Of a DNA stretch of 64,000 nt, positions 1 to 8,610 are shown one piece after another (within the stretch, counting starts at the first letter, position 1; each line of letters opens with the position of its first letter). Source of the stretch: Ruegeria meonggei (lineage in GTDB: Bacteria > Pseudomonadota > Alphaproteobacteria > Rhodobacterales > Rhodobacteraceae); the NCBI RefSeq assembly GCF_900172215.1, contig NZ_FWFP01000010.1:62001-126000 (forward strand), given 5' to 3'. The notes under the pieces were generated by a model that worked only from the letters and a program-made list of their open reading frames with translations, was not told the DNA's origin and did not search any database. The position numbers and the translations under genes were made by a program.

Positions 1-2
1 CC

Positions 3-689
3 GAGGCCGATCAATTTGCCAGCGAAGGGGCAACCCCCTTGTATGTGGCCATTGACGGCCAAGCGGCTGCTCTGCTTGCCGTGTCAGACCCGATCAAACC
101 CGGCACTGTGCAGGCGCTGGACCGTTTACATGCAATGGGCCTGACCCTGGCAATGGTGACCGGAGATAACGCCCGCACCGCGCAGGCCCTGGCCGACACG
201 CTGGGTATCGACCATGTCACGGCCGAGGTTCTGCCCGATGGCAAACTTGCCGCAATTACGGCTCTGCGCGACCAGTTCGGCGCGCTTGCTTTTGTCGGCG
301 ACGGCATCAACGACGCCCCTGCCCTGGCCGCAGCGGATATCGGCGTGGCCATCGGCACGGGCACCGATGTGGCGATTGAGACGGCAGATGTGGTGCTGAT
401 GTCCGGTGACCTGCGCGGTGTGGCCAACGCGGTCGAGATCAGCCGCCGCACCATGCGCAACATCCGACAGAATCTGGGCTGGGCATTTGGTTACAACATC
501 GTGCTGATCCCTGTGGCCGCCGGGGCGTTGTATCCGTTCAGCGGGCATCTTCTGTCCCCCGCCCTTGCGGCCGGGGCCATGGCATTGTCGAGCGTCTTTG
601 TCGTCGCAAACGCGCTGCGTCTACGTCGGGTGCGGGCCAGCCTGCCAGAACCAAAACAAGATCACACAACCCAAACGGTGACAACATGA
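3..689 (+). CDS. copA: Copper-translocating P-type ATPase, C-terminal part (5' truncated by window)
   Basis: The reading frame is open from the window edge, so the N-terminal metal-binding domains, most of the membrane domain and the phosphorylated DKTGT are outside. What is visible is the end of the P domain, with the conserved MVTGDN and [11 protein letters not shown] motifs, followed by two hydrophobic segments that fit the last P1B helices. Family knowledge: these pumps export Cu(I) (or Ag) from the cytoplasm using ATP. The stop overlaps the start of a CueR-type regulator, which supports copper rather than zinc or cadmium. Substrate is inferred from that neighbour because the CPC motif is not in the window. 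Confidence 0.9.
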   Translation, partial: EADQFASEGATPLYVAIDGQAAALLAVSDPIKPGTVQALDRLHAMGLTLAMVTGDNARTAQALADTLGIDHVTAEVLPDGKLAAITALRDQFGALAFVGDGINDAPALAAADIGVAIGTGTDVAIETADVVLMSGDLRGVANAVEISRRTMRNIRQNLGWAFGYNIVLIPVAAGALYPFSGHLLSPALAAGAMALSSVFVVANALRLRRVRASLPEPKQDHTTQTVTT

Positions 690-1075
690 ATATCGGCGAC
701 GTGGCAACCCGAACCGGGCTGCCCGCTAAGACAATCCGGTATTACGAGGATATCGGTCTGATCAAACCCCTACGCGATGACAACGGCTATCGTCGGTTCC
801 GAGACCAGGACCTGCACAAGCTGAACTTTCTGGGTCGCGCTCGCGCGCTGGGATTCACGATCGAGGATTGCCGAACCCTGATGGCGCTGTATGAGGATGA
901 AACACGGGCCAGCGCCGATGTCAAAAAAGTCGCACGCTCGCATATGGGACAGATTGAGGCAAAGATTGCCGATCTGAACGCGATGCGCGACACGCTGAGC
1001 CATCTGATCGATGCCTGCGCGGGCGATGACCGGCCCGATTGCCCGATCCTGCAAGATTTGGGCGGCAAGCCCTGA
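686..1075 (+). CDS. cueR: Cu(I)-responsive MerR-family regulator CueR/HmrR
   Basis: 129 residues, the normal CueR length. An N-terminal MerR winged helix (residues 1-40, with [11 protein letters not shown]) is followed by a dimerisation helix. The metal loop is [12 protein letters not shown], with C111 and C119 in the spacing of the two Cu(I)-binding cysteines of CueR. The start overlaps the ATPase stop (ATGA), so both are co-translated. Known role: twisting the spacer of the copper-ATPase promoter to activate it when copper is bound. The controlled promoter would be upstream of the window. Confidence 0.93.
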   Translation: MNIGDVATRTGLPAKTIRYYEDIGLIKPLRDDNGYRRFRDQDLHKLNFLGRARALGFTIEDCRTLMALYEDETRASADVKKVARSHMGQIEAKIADLNAMRDTLSHLIDACAGDDRPDCPILQDLGGKP

Positions 1076-1172
1076 CGCGGGGTTGCCCTTTGGGCGCAGC
1101 TTTGCTTTGTCTCTGCTAGACATTCCGGCCTTCTGATCGAGATGGCTACCGAACAGCTGAGAGGATCACAAA

Positions 1173-2045
1173 ATGGCAAAAGTCGCGTTTCTGGGCCTGG
1201 GCGTTATGGGCTATCCCATGGCTGGTCACCTGCAGGCCGCAGGTCACGACGTGACCGTTTACAACCGCACCACTGCCAAGGCCGAAGCCTGGGTTGCACA
1301 GCATGGCGGCGCGATGGCGACCACGCCGAAAGACGCGGCTGAGGGCGCTGAGTTTGTCATGGCTTGCGTCGGCAACGACAACGATTTGCGCGCGGTCTGT
1401 ACCGGCGATAACGGAGCGTTTGACGGCATGGCCGCGGGATCGGTTTTTGTCGATCACACCACCGTCTCAGCCAAGGTAACGCGCGAACTTTATGAGGCAG
1501 GCCTGGGCCAGGAGATCGCGTTTGTGGACGCCCCGATTTCGGGCGGGCAGGCAGGTGCAGAAAACGCTGTCTTGTCGATCATGTGTGGCGGGGATCAGGT
1601 GGCCTATGATGCGGCTGAGCCGGTCATGCAGGTCTACTCAAAAATCTGCCGGCGTATTGGCGACAGCGGCGCAGGGCAGATGACCAAGATGTGCAACCAG
1701 ATCGCCATCGCAGGCCTAGTGCAAGGCCTCAGCGAAGCGCTGCATTTCGCCGAAAAGGCCGGTCTGGACGGCCGCGCGGTGGTTGAGGTAATCAGCCAGG
1801 GTGCTGCAGGCAGTTGGCAGATGGCCAACCGCTATGAAACCATGCTGGACGATCATTTCGAGCATGGGTTTGCGGTAGACTGGATGCGCAAGGATCTGGG
1901 CATTTGCCTGAACACCGCCAATGAAACCGGCGCATCGCTTCCGGTGACTGCGCTTGTCGATCAGTTTTATAAGGATGTGCAGAAACTGGGCGGTGGACGG
2001 TGGGATACGTCGTCTCTGATCAAACGCCTGCGCGCGCTGGACTGA
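1173..2045 (+). CDS. NAD(P)-dependent beta-hydroxyacid dehydrogenase (3-hydroxyisobutyrate / tartronate-semialdehyde reductase family)
   Basis: 290 residues. The N-terminal Rossmann motif is GLGVMG (residues 8-13), the substrate motif is FVDAPISGGQAGA (about 118-129), and the catalytic lysine is K172 in GAGQMTKMCNQ with N175 nearby. These are the four signatures of the beta-hydroxyacid dehydrogenase family. Members reduce or oxidise 3-hydroxyisobutyrate, tartronate semialdehyde or related acids, and the sequence does not decide which. The start has AGAGGATC upstream. It is probably a single-gene unit, with a strong hairpin just after the stop. Confidence 0.85.
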   Translation: MAKVAFLGLGVMGYPMAGHLQAAGHDVTVYNRTTAKAEAWVAQHGGAMATTPKDAAEGAEFVMACVGNDNDLRAVCTGDNGAFDGMAAGSVFVDHTTVSAKVTRELYEAGLGQEIAFVDAPISGGQAGAENAVLSIMCGGDQVAYDAAEPVMQVYSKICRRIGDSGAGQMTKMCNQIAIAGLVQGLSEALHFAEKAGLDGRAVVEVISQGAAGSWQMANRYETMLDDHFEHGFAVDWMRKDLGICLNTANETGASLPVTALVDQFYKDVQKLGGGRWDTSSLIKRLRALD

Positions 2046-2050
2046 GGGTA

Positions 2051-2069
2051 AGGGGGCTGTCTGCCCCCT
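2051..2069 (+). terminator. Hairpin after the hydroxyacid dehydrogenase gene
   Basis: A perfect 7-bp stem (AGGGGGC / GCCCCCT) with a 5-nt loop starts 6 nt after the stop codon. The U-tract is weak (CTTGACC), so termination may be partial. Confidence 0.5.
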
Positions 2070-2152
2070 CTTGACCCTGAGGGCCAATTCACCCCCGAGG
2101 ATATTTGTGGCCAGATGAAGAGGATCATCGTGACGTTTTCGCAGGAGGTCGC

Positions 2153-5100
2153 ATGAGCGACATGAGTGCATTCTGGACAGAAGCTATGCGCCGAAACTGG
2201 GGATTGGAAGCCCGGTTGGAGCGGTTGGATGGCGAGTATGATCTGAACTTTCGGGCCTGCGCCACAAATGGCCAGGATTACGTTCTGAAAGTCATGCGCG
2301 CGGGATGCGAGGCCGAGCTTGTGGACCTGCAAGTTCAGGCACTGGCGCACCTTGCGGCTGAGGCTCCGGGGCTGCCTTTTCCCAAAGTGTTCCCTGATCT
2401 GAGCGGTGTTTTGTTACCCGAAATCGCGGACGCGGACGGGCAAATGAGGTTGGTTTGGCTCCTCGAGTGTCTGCCGGGGGAATGCTATGCGCGGGTAGCG
2501 CCGAAATCGGAGGATTTGATCCTGAAACTGGGACGCGTTTTGGGTGCAACGGACCGCGCGTTAGAGCGGTTCTCACATGCCGGATTACAGCGCGCCGGGT
2601 TCAAGTGGGACCTGATGCAAGCGGGCTGGGTTGCGGATCAGTTGGGCGCGATTGCGGATCCCTCACGCCAAGCCTTGTTAGCCGAAATCTGCGACGGGTT
2701 CGCGGCAATTTCAGGCCAATTGGTGGGATTGCCCAAACAGGCCCTCCACAATGATGCCAATGATTACAACATACTGGTGGAAGGCGCGCTGGATAAACGC
2801 CCGAGTGTTTCCGGCCTGATCGATCTGGGCGACATGTGTGCTGCGCCGCGCATCTGTGATCTGGCGATTGCGGGGGCCTATGTGGTGTTGGATCACCCTA
2901 AACCCGAGCATGCGCTGGCGGCCTTGGTGCGTGGCTATCACGCCGCTAACCGGTTGCGTCCGGATGAGGTCGACCTGATCTGGCCGTTGCTGTGCATGCG
3001 GCTGGCGGTCTCGGTTGTGAATTCCACCTTGATGGCAGGTGAGAACCCCGATGATCCGTACGTGACCATCAGTCAAGCCCCGGCCTGGCGGTTCCTTGAA
3101 AACACAGAGATCAATGGCGGCTTGATGCCCGCCCGATTGCGGGCAGCTTGCAGTTTGCCGGTGACCGAAGGTGCAGAGCGTATCCACGCCTATCTGTCTG
3201 AGCATCGCGGCCAGTTCGCGCAGCTGTTCGAACAGGACCTGAGCGATGTGCCGATGGGCTCGCTTTCGGTCGAAAACTGCACATGGCCGCAGAACCCGTT
3301 CCAAATGCCACTGGCCGAGGCCGCGCGGGTGGGTGAGGAATACGGCGAAGGCGTGTGGCTGGGCTATTACAATGAACCCCGCCTGATTTACGCGGAACCG
3401 GGATTCCGCAAGGGGCCGTGGAAAGCCTCGGACCGGCGCACCGTGCACCTGGCTGTGGATGTGTTTGCCCCCGCCGGCACCGTTCTACATGCGCCGATGA
3501 GCGGCCGGGTCGAAGCGGTAGAGAACAGGAACGCACATCTGGATTACGGCGGTGTTGTGATCTTGCATCACGAAACACCCGAGGGGGATGCTTTCTATAC
3601 CCTTTATGGCCATCTGGACCCCGAGGTTTGCGACCGGCTGAAACCTGGCGATCCGGTGGCGCAGGGGGCTGCTTTTGCGCAGTTGGGGGATGCGGCGCAG
3701 AACGGAGGTTGGGCTCCTCATGTGCACTTCCAACTGGCCCTGGCTACGGATGGAATGCAGACAAACTGGCCCGGTGTCGGTGATCCTGATGAGATGGAGC
3801 TGTGGCATGCGCTCTGCCCCAACCCCGCTGCTCTGCTGAACCTGCCAGACGACAAAGTGTTCTATCGCCCAACCGACAAACAGGCGATCCTGAAGGGGCG
3901 GCACGATCATTTTGGCGGCAACCTCAGTCTGACCTACGACGATCCGGTTATGCTGGTGCGTGGCTGGAAACATCACATGTTCGACGAATGGGGTCGCCCG
4001 TATCTGGACGCCTATAACAATGTGCCACATGTGGGGCATGCCCATCCACGCATTCAGGCGGTGGCGGCGGATCAACTGAGGCGGATGAACTCGAACACCA
4101 GGTACCTGCATCCGGCGCAGACGGCCTTTGCCGACAAACTGCTGTCCAAACTGCCAGATCACCTCAGCGTGTGTTTCTTCGTCAACTCGGGCACCGAAGC
4201 AAATGAACTGGCCCTGCGGCTGGCCCGCGCCCATACCAGCGCCAAGGGCATTGTGACACCGGATCATGGCTATCATGGCAACACCAACGCTGCTGTGGCG
4301 ATCTCGGCCTATAAGTTCAACAAATCAGGCGGGATTGGCCAGGCCGATTGGGTTGAACTGGTTGAGGTCGCGGACGAGTACCGTGGGTCGTTCAGACGTA
4401 ACGATCCTGACCGCGCCCGCAAATATGCCGATCTGGTCGACCCGGCGATTGCAGCGCTGCAGGACAGGGGACAGGGCGTGGCCGGTTTTATCGCCGAGAC
4501 CTTCCCTTCGGTCGGGGGGCAGATCATCCCTCCCATAGGCTATCTGCCTGCCGTGTACGAGAAAATCCGAGCCGCCGGAGGTGTCTGCATCGCCGATGAA
4601 GTCCAAACCGGCCTGGGGCGTCTGGGCGCGTATTATTTTGGCTTTGAACATCAGGGCGCGCTGCCGGATATCGTTGTGATGGGAAAGCCCATCGGCAACG
4701 GCCACCCGCTGGGCGTTTTGGTCACCACCAAAGAGATCGCTCAAAACTTTGACAACGGAATCGAATTCTTCTCGACCTTTGGCGGATCAACCCTGTCCTG
4801 CCGGATCGGAAAAGAGGTGCTGGACATCGTTGATGACGAAGGGCTGCAGGACAACGCACACGCAATGGGCGTGCGGTTGATGGACGGGCTGCGTCAGATC
4901 GAAGGTGATTTCGCCTGTGTCGGCGATGTACGCGGCATGGGGCTGTTTCTCGGTGTTGAACTGATCAATCCTGATGGCTCGGAAGGCACGGAGATTTGCA
5001 AATACGTCAAGAACCGGATGCGCGATCATCGCATTCTGATCGGCAGCGAAGGGCCAAAGGACAATATCCTGAAAATCCGCCCGCCTCTGACGATTGAGGC

Positions 5101-5218
5101 TGATGATGTCGACATGATATTGTGGGCCTTGCGGGATGTTCTGGCCGAAGTCGGCGACTATGCCCCTGCCCCAGCCTGTGATCATGATCATCACCACGCA
5201 GGTTGCGGTTGCTGCTGA
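2153..5218 (+). CDS. Three-domain fusion: APH-type kinase + M23 peptidase-like domain + class III aminotransferase/phospholyase
   Basis: 1021 residues from the ATG at 2153, chosen because GCAGGAGGTC precedes it; an upstream in-frame ATG at 2105 has no such site. Residues about 20-320 are an aminoglycoside-phosphotransferase/choline-kinase fold with the catalytic loop LHNDANDYN (H199, D201, N206) and a later DLGD metal motif. Residues about 420-560 resemble a LytM/M23 domain, with HLAVD and PHVHF zinc-ligand motifs. Residues about 590-1000 are a PLP class III aminotransferase with DEVQTG and the Schiff-base lysine K845 in VMGKPIGNG. A His/Cys-rich tail ends the protein. Known relatives pair a hydroxylysine or ethanolamine kinase with an AGXT2L-type phospholyase, so phosphorylation of an amino alcohol followed by phosphate elimination is a reasonable inference. 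The peptidase-like domain's role is unknown. Confidence 0.85.
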   Translation: MSDMSAFWTEAMRRNWGLEARLERLDGEYDLNFRACATNGQDYVLKVMRAGCEAELVDLQVQALAHLAAEAPGLPFPKVFPDLSGVLLPEIADADGQMRLVWLLECLPGECYARVAPKSEDLILKLGRVLGATDRALERFSHAGLQRAGFKWDLMQAGWVADQLGAIADPSRQALLAEICDGFAAISGQLVGLPKQALHNDANDYNILVEGALDKRPSVSGLIDLGDMCAAPRICDLAIAGAYVVLDHPKPEHALAALVRGYHAANRLRPDEVDLIWPLLCMRLAVSVVNSTLMAGENPDDPYVTISQAPAWRFLENTEINGGLMPARLRAACSLPVTEGAERIHAYLSEHRGQFAQLFEQDLSDVPMGSLSVENCTWPQNPFQMPLAEAARVGEEYGEGVWLGYYNEPRLIYAEPGFRKGPWKASDRRTVHLAVDVFAPAGTVLHAPMSGRVEAVENRNAHLDYGGVVILHHETPEGDAFYTLYGHLDPEVCDRLKPGDPVAQGAAFAQLGDAAQNGGWAPHVHFQLALATDGMQTNWPGVGDPDEMELWHALCPNPAALLNLPDDKVFYRPTDKQAILKGRHDHFGGNLSLTYDDPVMLVRGWKHHMFDEWGRPYLDAYNNVPHVGHAHPRIQAVAADQLRRMNSNTRYLHPAQTAFADKLLSKLPDHLSVCFFVNSGTEANELALRLARAHTSAKGIVTPDHGYHGNTNAAVAISAYKFNKSGGIGQADWVELVEVADEYRGSFRRNDPDRARKYADLVDPAIAALQDRGQGVAGFIAETFPSVGGQIIPPIGYLPAVYEKIRAAGGVCIADEVQTGLGRLGAYYFGFEHQGALPDIVVMGKPIGNGHPLGVLVTTKEIAQNFDNGIEFFSTFGGSTLSCRIGKEVLDIVDDEGLQDNAHAMGVRLMDGLRQIEGDFACVGDVRGMGLFLGVELINPDGSEGTEICKYVKNRMRDHRILIGSEGPKDNILKIRPPLTIEADDVDMILWALRDVLAEVGDYAPAPACDHDHHHAGCGCC

Positions 5219-5223
5219 AACGA

Positions 5224-5254
5224 CAAAACCCCGGCGCAACAAGCCGGGGTTTTG
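5224..5254. terminator. Bidirectional intrinsic terminator
   Basis: A near-perfect stem, CAAAACCCCGGC paired with GCCGGGGTTTTG around a 7-nt loop, lies between convergent genes. The A-tract on one side and T-tract on the other let it work in both directions: for the fusion gene (+) and for the hemP pair (-). Confidence 0.9.
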
Positions 5255-5269
5255 ACGGAGGCCTGGTGC

Positions 5270-5746
5270 TTAATGCAGCACGGCCTCAGGGGGTTTATGC
5301 CCGGTTGTTGGCAACGGCACCGAAGCGGTCATCCGGCGCAGCAGCATACCCATTTCTTCGGACAATGCGGCCAGAGCGGGCGCGAAATCCGGACGTACGA
5401 TCAACGACGCCATCATCATAGCGTCTTCGCGCGCGCCTTCCGAGGCGGACGCGATCATCTGGGCAAAACAGTTTTCGTCCGCGCCAAGGCAGGAACATCC
5501 CAGCCCGTGCCGAATTAGCGGACGCCGCCCGTAATTGGCGCAAAGGGAACAGAGCCGGTCCAAAGTCAGCATTGCAGCCCGCCCACAATCGGCACCCAGG
5601 ACTATTTCGAAATCGCTTGCGGCATCGGCACGACCATTTGTGCCATCCCCCCACAACCGCAGATACGTAACGGCGCCTGCCTCTAGCGGGCTCAGGTCGG
5701 ACAGGCGGCCCACGGCCGCCCCGCCTCGCGTCGAAGAGTTGCTCAT
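5270..5746 (-). CDS. Conserved hypothetical protein co-transcribed with hemP
   Basis: 158 residues, mostly helical in character. A Cys-rich centre (CSLCANYG ... GCSCLGADENC) could bind metal or a cofactor, but I do not recognise a domain. Its ATG overlaps the hemP stop (ATGA), so it is translationally coupled to a haem-uptake gene; a role in iron or haem handling is an inference from that position only. It ends before the shared terminator. Confidence 0.7.
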   Translation of the reverse strand: MSNSSTRGGAAVGRLSDLSPLEAGAVTYLRLWGDGTNGRADAASDFEIVLGADCGRAAMLTLDRLCSLCANYGRRPLIRHGLGCSCLGADENCFAQMIASASEGAREDAMMMASLIVRPDFAPALAALSEEMGMLLRRMTASVPLPTTGHKPPEAVLH

Positions 5747-5910
5747 TTCGTCAGGATCAGTTTGCCAGCACGGGTGATGCGCAACGTGTACAGTTGGTCG
5801 CCCAGCTCGATATGGGCGAGGTTCCCGCCCTTGGTCAGTTCTTCCGCCTTATGGGCCGGAAGCATGGACACCGCATAGGACTGGCTGGGATTCGGGTTCT
5901 GCATATTCAT
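5743..5910 (-). CDS. hemP: Hemin uptake protein HemP
   Basis: 55 residues, too short for most gene finders. The C-terminal signature YTLRITRAGKLILTK is characteristic of the HemP/HmuP family, and the total length is typical. In rhizobia and Bradyrhizobium, HmuP is needed for expression of haem-uptake genes under low iron. The gene is first in a two-gene unit and overlaps the next gene by 4 bp. A GGAG lies upstream of the ATG, and an iron-box-like sequence about 105 bp upstream fits iron control. Confidence 0.88.
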   Translation of the reverse strand: MNMQNPNPSQSYAVSMLPAHKAEELTKGGNLAHIELGDQLYTLRITRAGKLILTK

Positions 5911-6015
5911 CAGGACAACTCCAGAGGTTCTCGGGCGAAAGGCCGTGTTTCTGTTCGCTTTTCAGTTAACGTGGCTGACCCGAACAAGGGTTGGCTGATT
6001 GACTTCACCTTAATC

Positions 6016-6030
6016 TGATTAATTTACTCA
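6016..6030. promoter_or_regulatory. Candidate iron-responsive box upstream of hemP
   Basis: TGATTAATTTACTCA matches the TGA-N9-TCA pattern of RirA-type iron boxes in alphaproteobacteria. It lies about 105 bp upstream of hemP, in an AT-rich stretch. One match to a short pattern is weak evidence on its own; the location before an iron gene makes it worth listing. Confidence 0.4.
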
Positions 6031-6136
6031 GGTATGTCAATCCCCGTTCTGGTTGAATATGTAACAGCAGCGTCGTTGCACTGTTTTACCCAGCAAGCTA
6101 CCTGTTATGCGGACACTCAAACAGGCAGGAAACACA

Positions 6137-6811
6137 ATGAGCGCGACCATCATGTTCGATCTGGACGGGACATTGGTAGACAGCCTTCCAGACATTGCGG
6201 CGGCTGCCAACAGGATGCTGCAGGATGTCAGAGTTGCCGCCCTGCCGCAGGATATTATCAAGACGTTTGTCGGCAACGGCCTGCCAAAACTGGTCGAGCG
6301 TGTGATCCATCATTGTGATTTACCGATGTCGGATCATGCAGACCTGACCGCAAGAACGCTGGCCCACTACAACGCCGCCTCATGCGATCAGACCGTTGTC
6401 TATCCCGGCGTGCCACAGGCACTAGGTCGATTGCGTGGGATGGGGTGCGTTCTGGGCGTCTGCACCAACAAGCCCGAAACTCCGGCACGCCACGTTCTTG
6501 AGGCGCTGAATCTAGCGCATTACTTCGATTGCGTCCTCGGCGGAGACAGCCTGAACACCCGCAAACCGGATCCGGGCCATCTTGAGGCAAGTTTTGCGGC
6601 CGTTTCCCCTGCCGGTCCGCGTCTGTTTGTCGGCGACAGCGAAGTTGACGCCGAAACCGCCCGGCGCGCGCAGGTTCCGTTCCTGCTGTTTACCAGGGGC
6701 TACCGAAAAACGCCGATCGACCAGATACCGCACACAACCCGCTATGACGACTGGGATAGCTTGCCCACCCTGGTCACTGAGCTGTTGCACCTAAAGGGCG
6801 AAGCCGTCTGA
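6137..6811 (+). CDS. gph: Phosphoglycolate phosphatase (HAD family)
   Basis: 224 residues from the ATG at 6137 (AGGAAACACA upstream); an earlier in-frame ATG at 6107 is less likely. HAD motif I is MFDLDGTLVDS with the nucleophilic Asp, motif II is the CTNKPE region, the lysine motif is RKPDP and motif III is FVGDSEVDAETA. This set fits the Gph/PGP subgroup, which dephosphorylates 2-phosphoglycolate formed by Rubisco oxygenation or DNA repair. No operon partner is adjacent. Confidence 0.88.
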   Translation: MSATIMFDLDGTLVDSLPDIAAAANRMLQDVRVAALPQDIIKTFVGNGLPKLVERVIHHCDLPMSDHADLTARTLAHYNAASCDQTVVYPGVPQALGRLRGMGCVLGVCTNKPETPARHVLEALNLAHYFDCVLGGDSLNTRKPDPGHLEASFAAVSPAGPRLFVGDSEVDAETARRAQVPFLLFTRGYRKTPIDQIPHTTRYDDWDSLPTLVTELLHLKGEAV

Positions 6812-7170
6812 TACTGACGCTAATGGGCGACGGATTCGGGCCTGGGAAGATCGCGGGATTTCGGTGACTGAGGGGCCGGCCGAGGGGGTAAGTAGCCAGC
6901 CCCTCACAGGGGAAAAGTGGTATGGTCCGAAATGACCCTTTCGATGGATTATGATTAACGAATCAGCTCGCGCGACGGTATTGGGGGATTCCCGTAGACC
7001 CCGAGAAAGCCTTGAGATTACTGCACCTTTTTTTCAAATTTATGTGAATAAATGCACACAGAGCACAAAAGAACGTAAACGAGCGCAATGCAATGAACGC
7101 AGAACACGCGCCCTGAAGGGGTGCGTTTACAACTTTTGGCATCCCGTCGCAGGGCACGGTGTGCAGGTGC
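6812..7170. other. Intergenic region between convergent gph and urtE
   Basis: About 360 bp without a credible gene. It contains GC-rich short repeats near 6880-6910 and an AT-rich stretch near 7015-7075. An imperfect hairpin near 7106-7122 could be the end of the urt transcript but has no clear U-tract. Confidence 0.5.
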
Positions 7171-7866
7171 TTAGACGGTGACACCTTGCAAGACCTGATC
7201 CCGCGACAGCTCTGATTTGGTGCCGGACATCAAAATCTCGCCCCGTCTAAGAACTACGAACTGGTCCGCCAGGTCGTAGGCAAAATCGAAATACTGTTCA
7301 ACCAACACAATCGCCATCTCACCTTTGGTTCTGAGGTGGCGAATGACCTCGCCGATTTGCTGGATGATATTGGGCTGAATGCCTTCGGTCGGCTCATCCA
7401 ATAGCAACAGCTTGGGTTTCGTGATCAGTGCCCTTGCAATGGCCAGTTGTTGTTGCTGGCCACCCGACAGATCTCCCCCGCGGCGGTTTTGCATCTGTTT
7501 GAGCACCGGAAACAGATCGAAAACCTCATCTGGAATGAAATGCTCACTGGTGGGCAAACAGGCAAAACCGGTTTCTAAATTCTCACGCACAGTGAGCAGG
7601 GGAAAAATTTCGCGGCCCTGTGCAACATAGCCCACACCTTTCCACGCCATGCGATGTGCGGGCAAAATGCCCAACGCTTCGCCGTTCAACTCCATCGCAC
7701 CGCCCGAGCGCGGATGCGTGCCCGAGATTGCCTTGATCAGGCTGGTTTTACCAACACCATTGGTACCCATGACGCAGGTTACTTCGCCAAGTGCGGCCTC
7801 CATCGAGACGCCGTTCAGGATTTGCGAGTGCCCGTAATGCAGGGTCAGATCGTTCAGCTTCAGCAT
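7171..7866 (-). CDS. urtE: Urea ABC transporter ATP-binding protein UrtE
   Basis: 231 residues. Walker A is GTNGVGKTSL, the ABC signature is LSGGQQQQLAIA and Walker B is LLLLDEPTEGIQP, the LivF-like form of UrtE. Together with UrtD it powers high-affinity urea uptake through UrtB/UrtC. It is last in the urtABCDE operon, 3 nt after urtD. The neighbouring urease operon supports urea over branched-chain amino acids as substrate. Confidence 0.93.
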   Translation of the reverse strand: MLKLNDLTLHYGHSQILNGVSMEAALGEVTCVMGTNGVGKTSLIKAISGTHPRSGGAMELNGEALGILPAHRMAWKGVGYVAQGREIFPLLTVRENLETGFACLPTSEHFIPDEVFDLFPVLKQMQNRRGGDLSGGQQQQLAIARALITKPKLLLLDEPTEGIQPNIIQQIGEVIRHLRTKGEMAIVLVEQYFDFAYDLADQFVVLRRGEILMSGTKSELSRDQVLQGVTV

Positions 7867-7869
7867 CGC

Positions 7870-8610
7870 TCAGCGCCCCAGATAGACGTCGATGACGTCC
7901 TGATTTGATGTGACGTGGTCCAGACTGCCCTCAGCCAGAACAGACCCCTCGTGCAAGACTGTGACCTTGCAGTTTAGGCGGCGGACAAATTCCATGTCGT
8001 GTTCCACCACCACAACTGCGCGGGTTTTGGCGGCTTGTACCAAAATTTCGGTAGTATGTTCGCGTTCCTGCGGGGTCATGCCCGCGGCAGGCTCGTCGAC
8101 CAACAGCAGACGCGGTTCCTGCGCCAGCAGCATCCCAATCTCCAGCCATTGCTTCTGGCCGTGGCTCAGCTCGCCTGATTTGCGGCCCAGCTCATACTTC
8201 AGGCCGATTTCAGCAGCCAGATCCTCGACCTTTCGGAAATCGTCACCGGAGGGGCGGTAGAACAGAACACGAAGCCAACCGCGCATGTTCTTCAGCGCCA
8301 TCAGCAGGTTTTCCTGTACGGTCTGATCTTCGAACACCGTGGGTTTCTGGAACTTCCGGCCAATGCCAGCTTGCGCGATCTTGGCCTCGCTCATCTTCAG
8401 CAGGGATACAGACTTTTCACCCCAGATTACGCGACCCTCGTCTGGCCGAGTTTTGCCGGTGACGATGTCCATGAATGTGGTCTTGCCCGCGCCGTTCGGA
8501 CCAATGACGGCGCGCAATTCGGCATTGCCGATCTGGAACGACAGGTTGTTGATGGCGCGAAACCCGTCAAAGGTGACCGAGACGCCGCTGACCTCTAACA
8601 AAGCGCTCAT
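7870..8610 (-). CDS. urtD: Urea ABC transporter ATP-binding protein UrtD
   Basis: 246 residues, LivG-like. Walker A is GPNGAGKTTF, the signature region is LSHGQKQWLEIGM (the LSHGQ form typical of UrtD) and Walker B is LLLVDEPAAGMTP. It forms the second nucleotide-binding subunit of the urea importer. Its start overlaps the urtC stop by 4 bp. Confidence 0.94.
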   Translation of the reverse strand: MSALLEVSGVSVTFDGFRAINNLSFQIGNAELRAVIGPNGAGKTTFMDIVTGKTRPDEGRVIWGEKSVSLLKMSEAKIAQAGIGRKFQKPTVFEDQTVQENLLMALKNMRGWLRVLFYRPSGDDFRKVEDLAAEIGLKYELGRKSGELSHGQKQWLEIGMLLAQEPRLLLVDEPAAGMTPQEREHTTEILVQAAKTRAVVVVEHDMEFVRRLNCKVTVLHEGSVLAEGSLDHVTSNQDVIDVYLGR

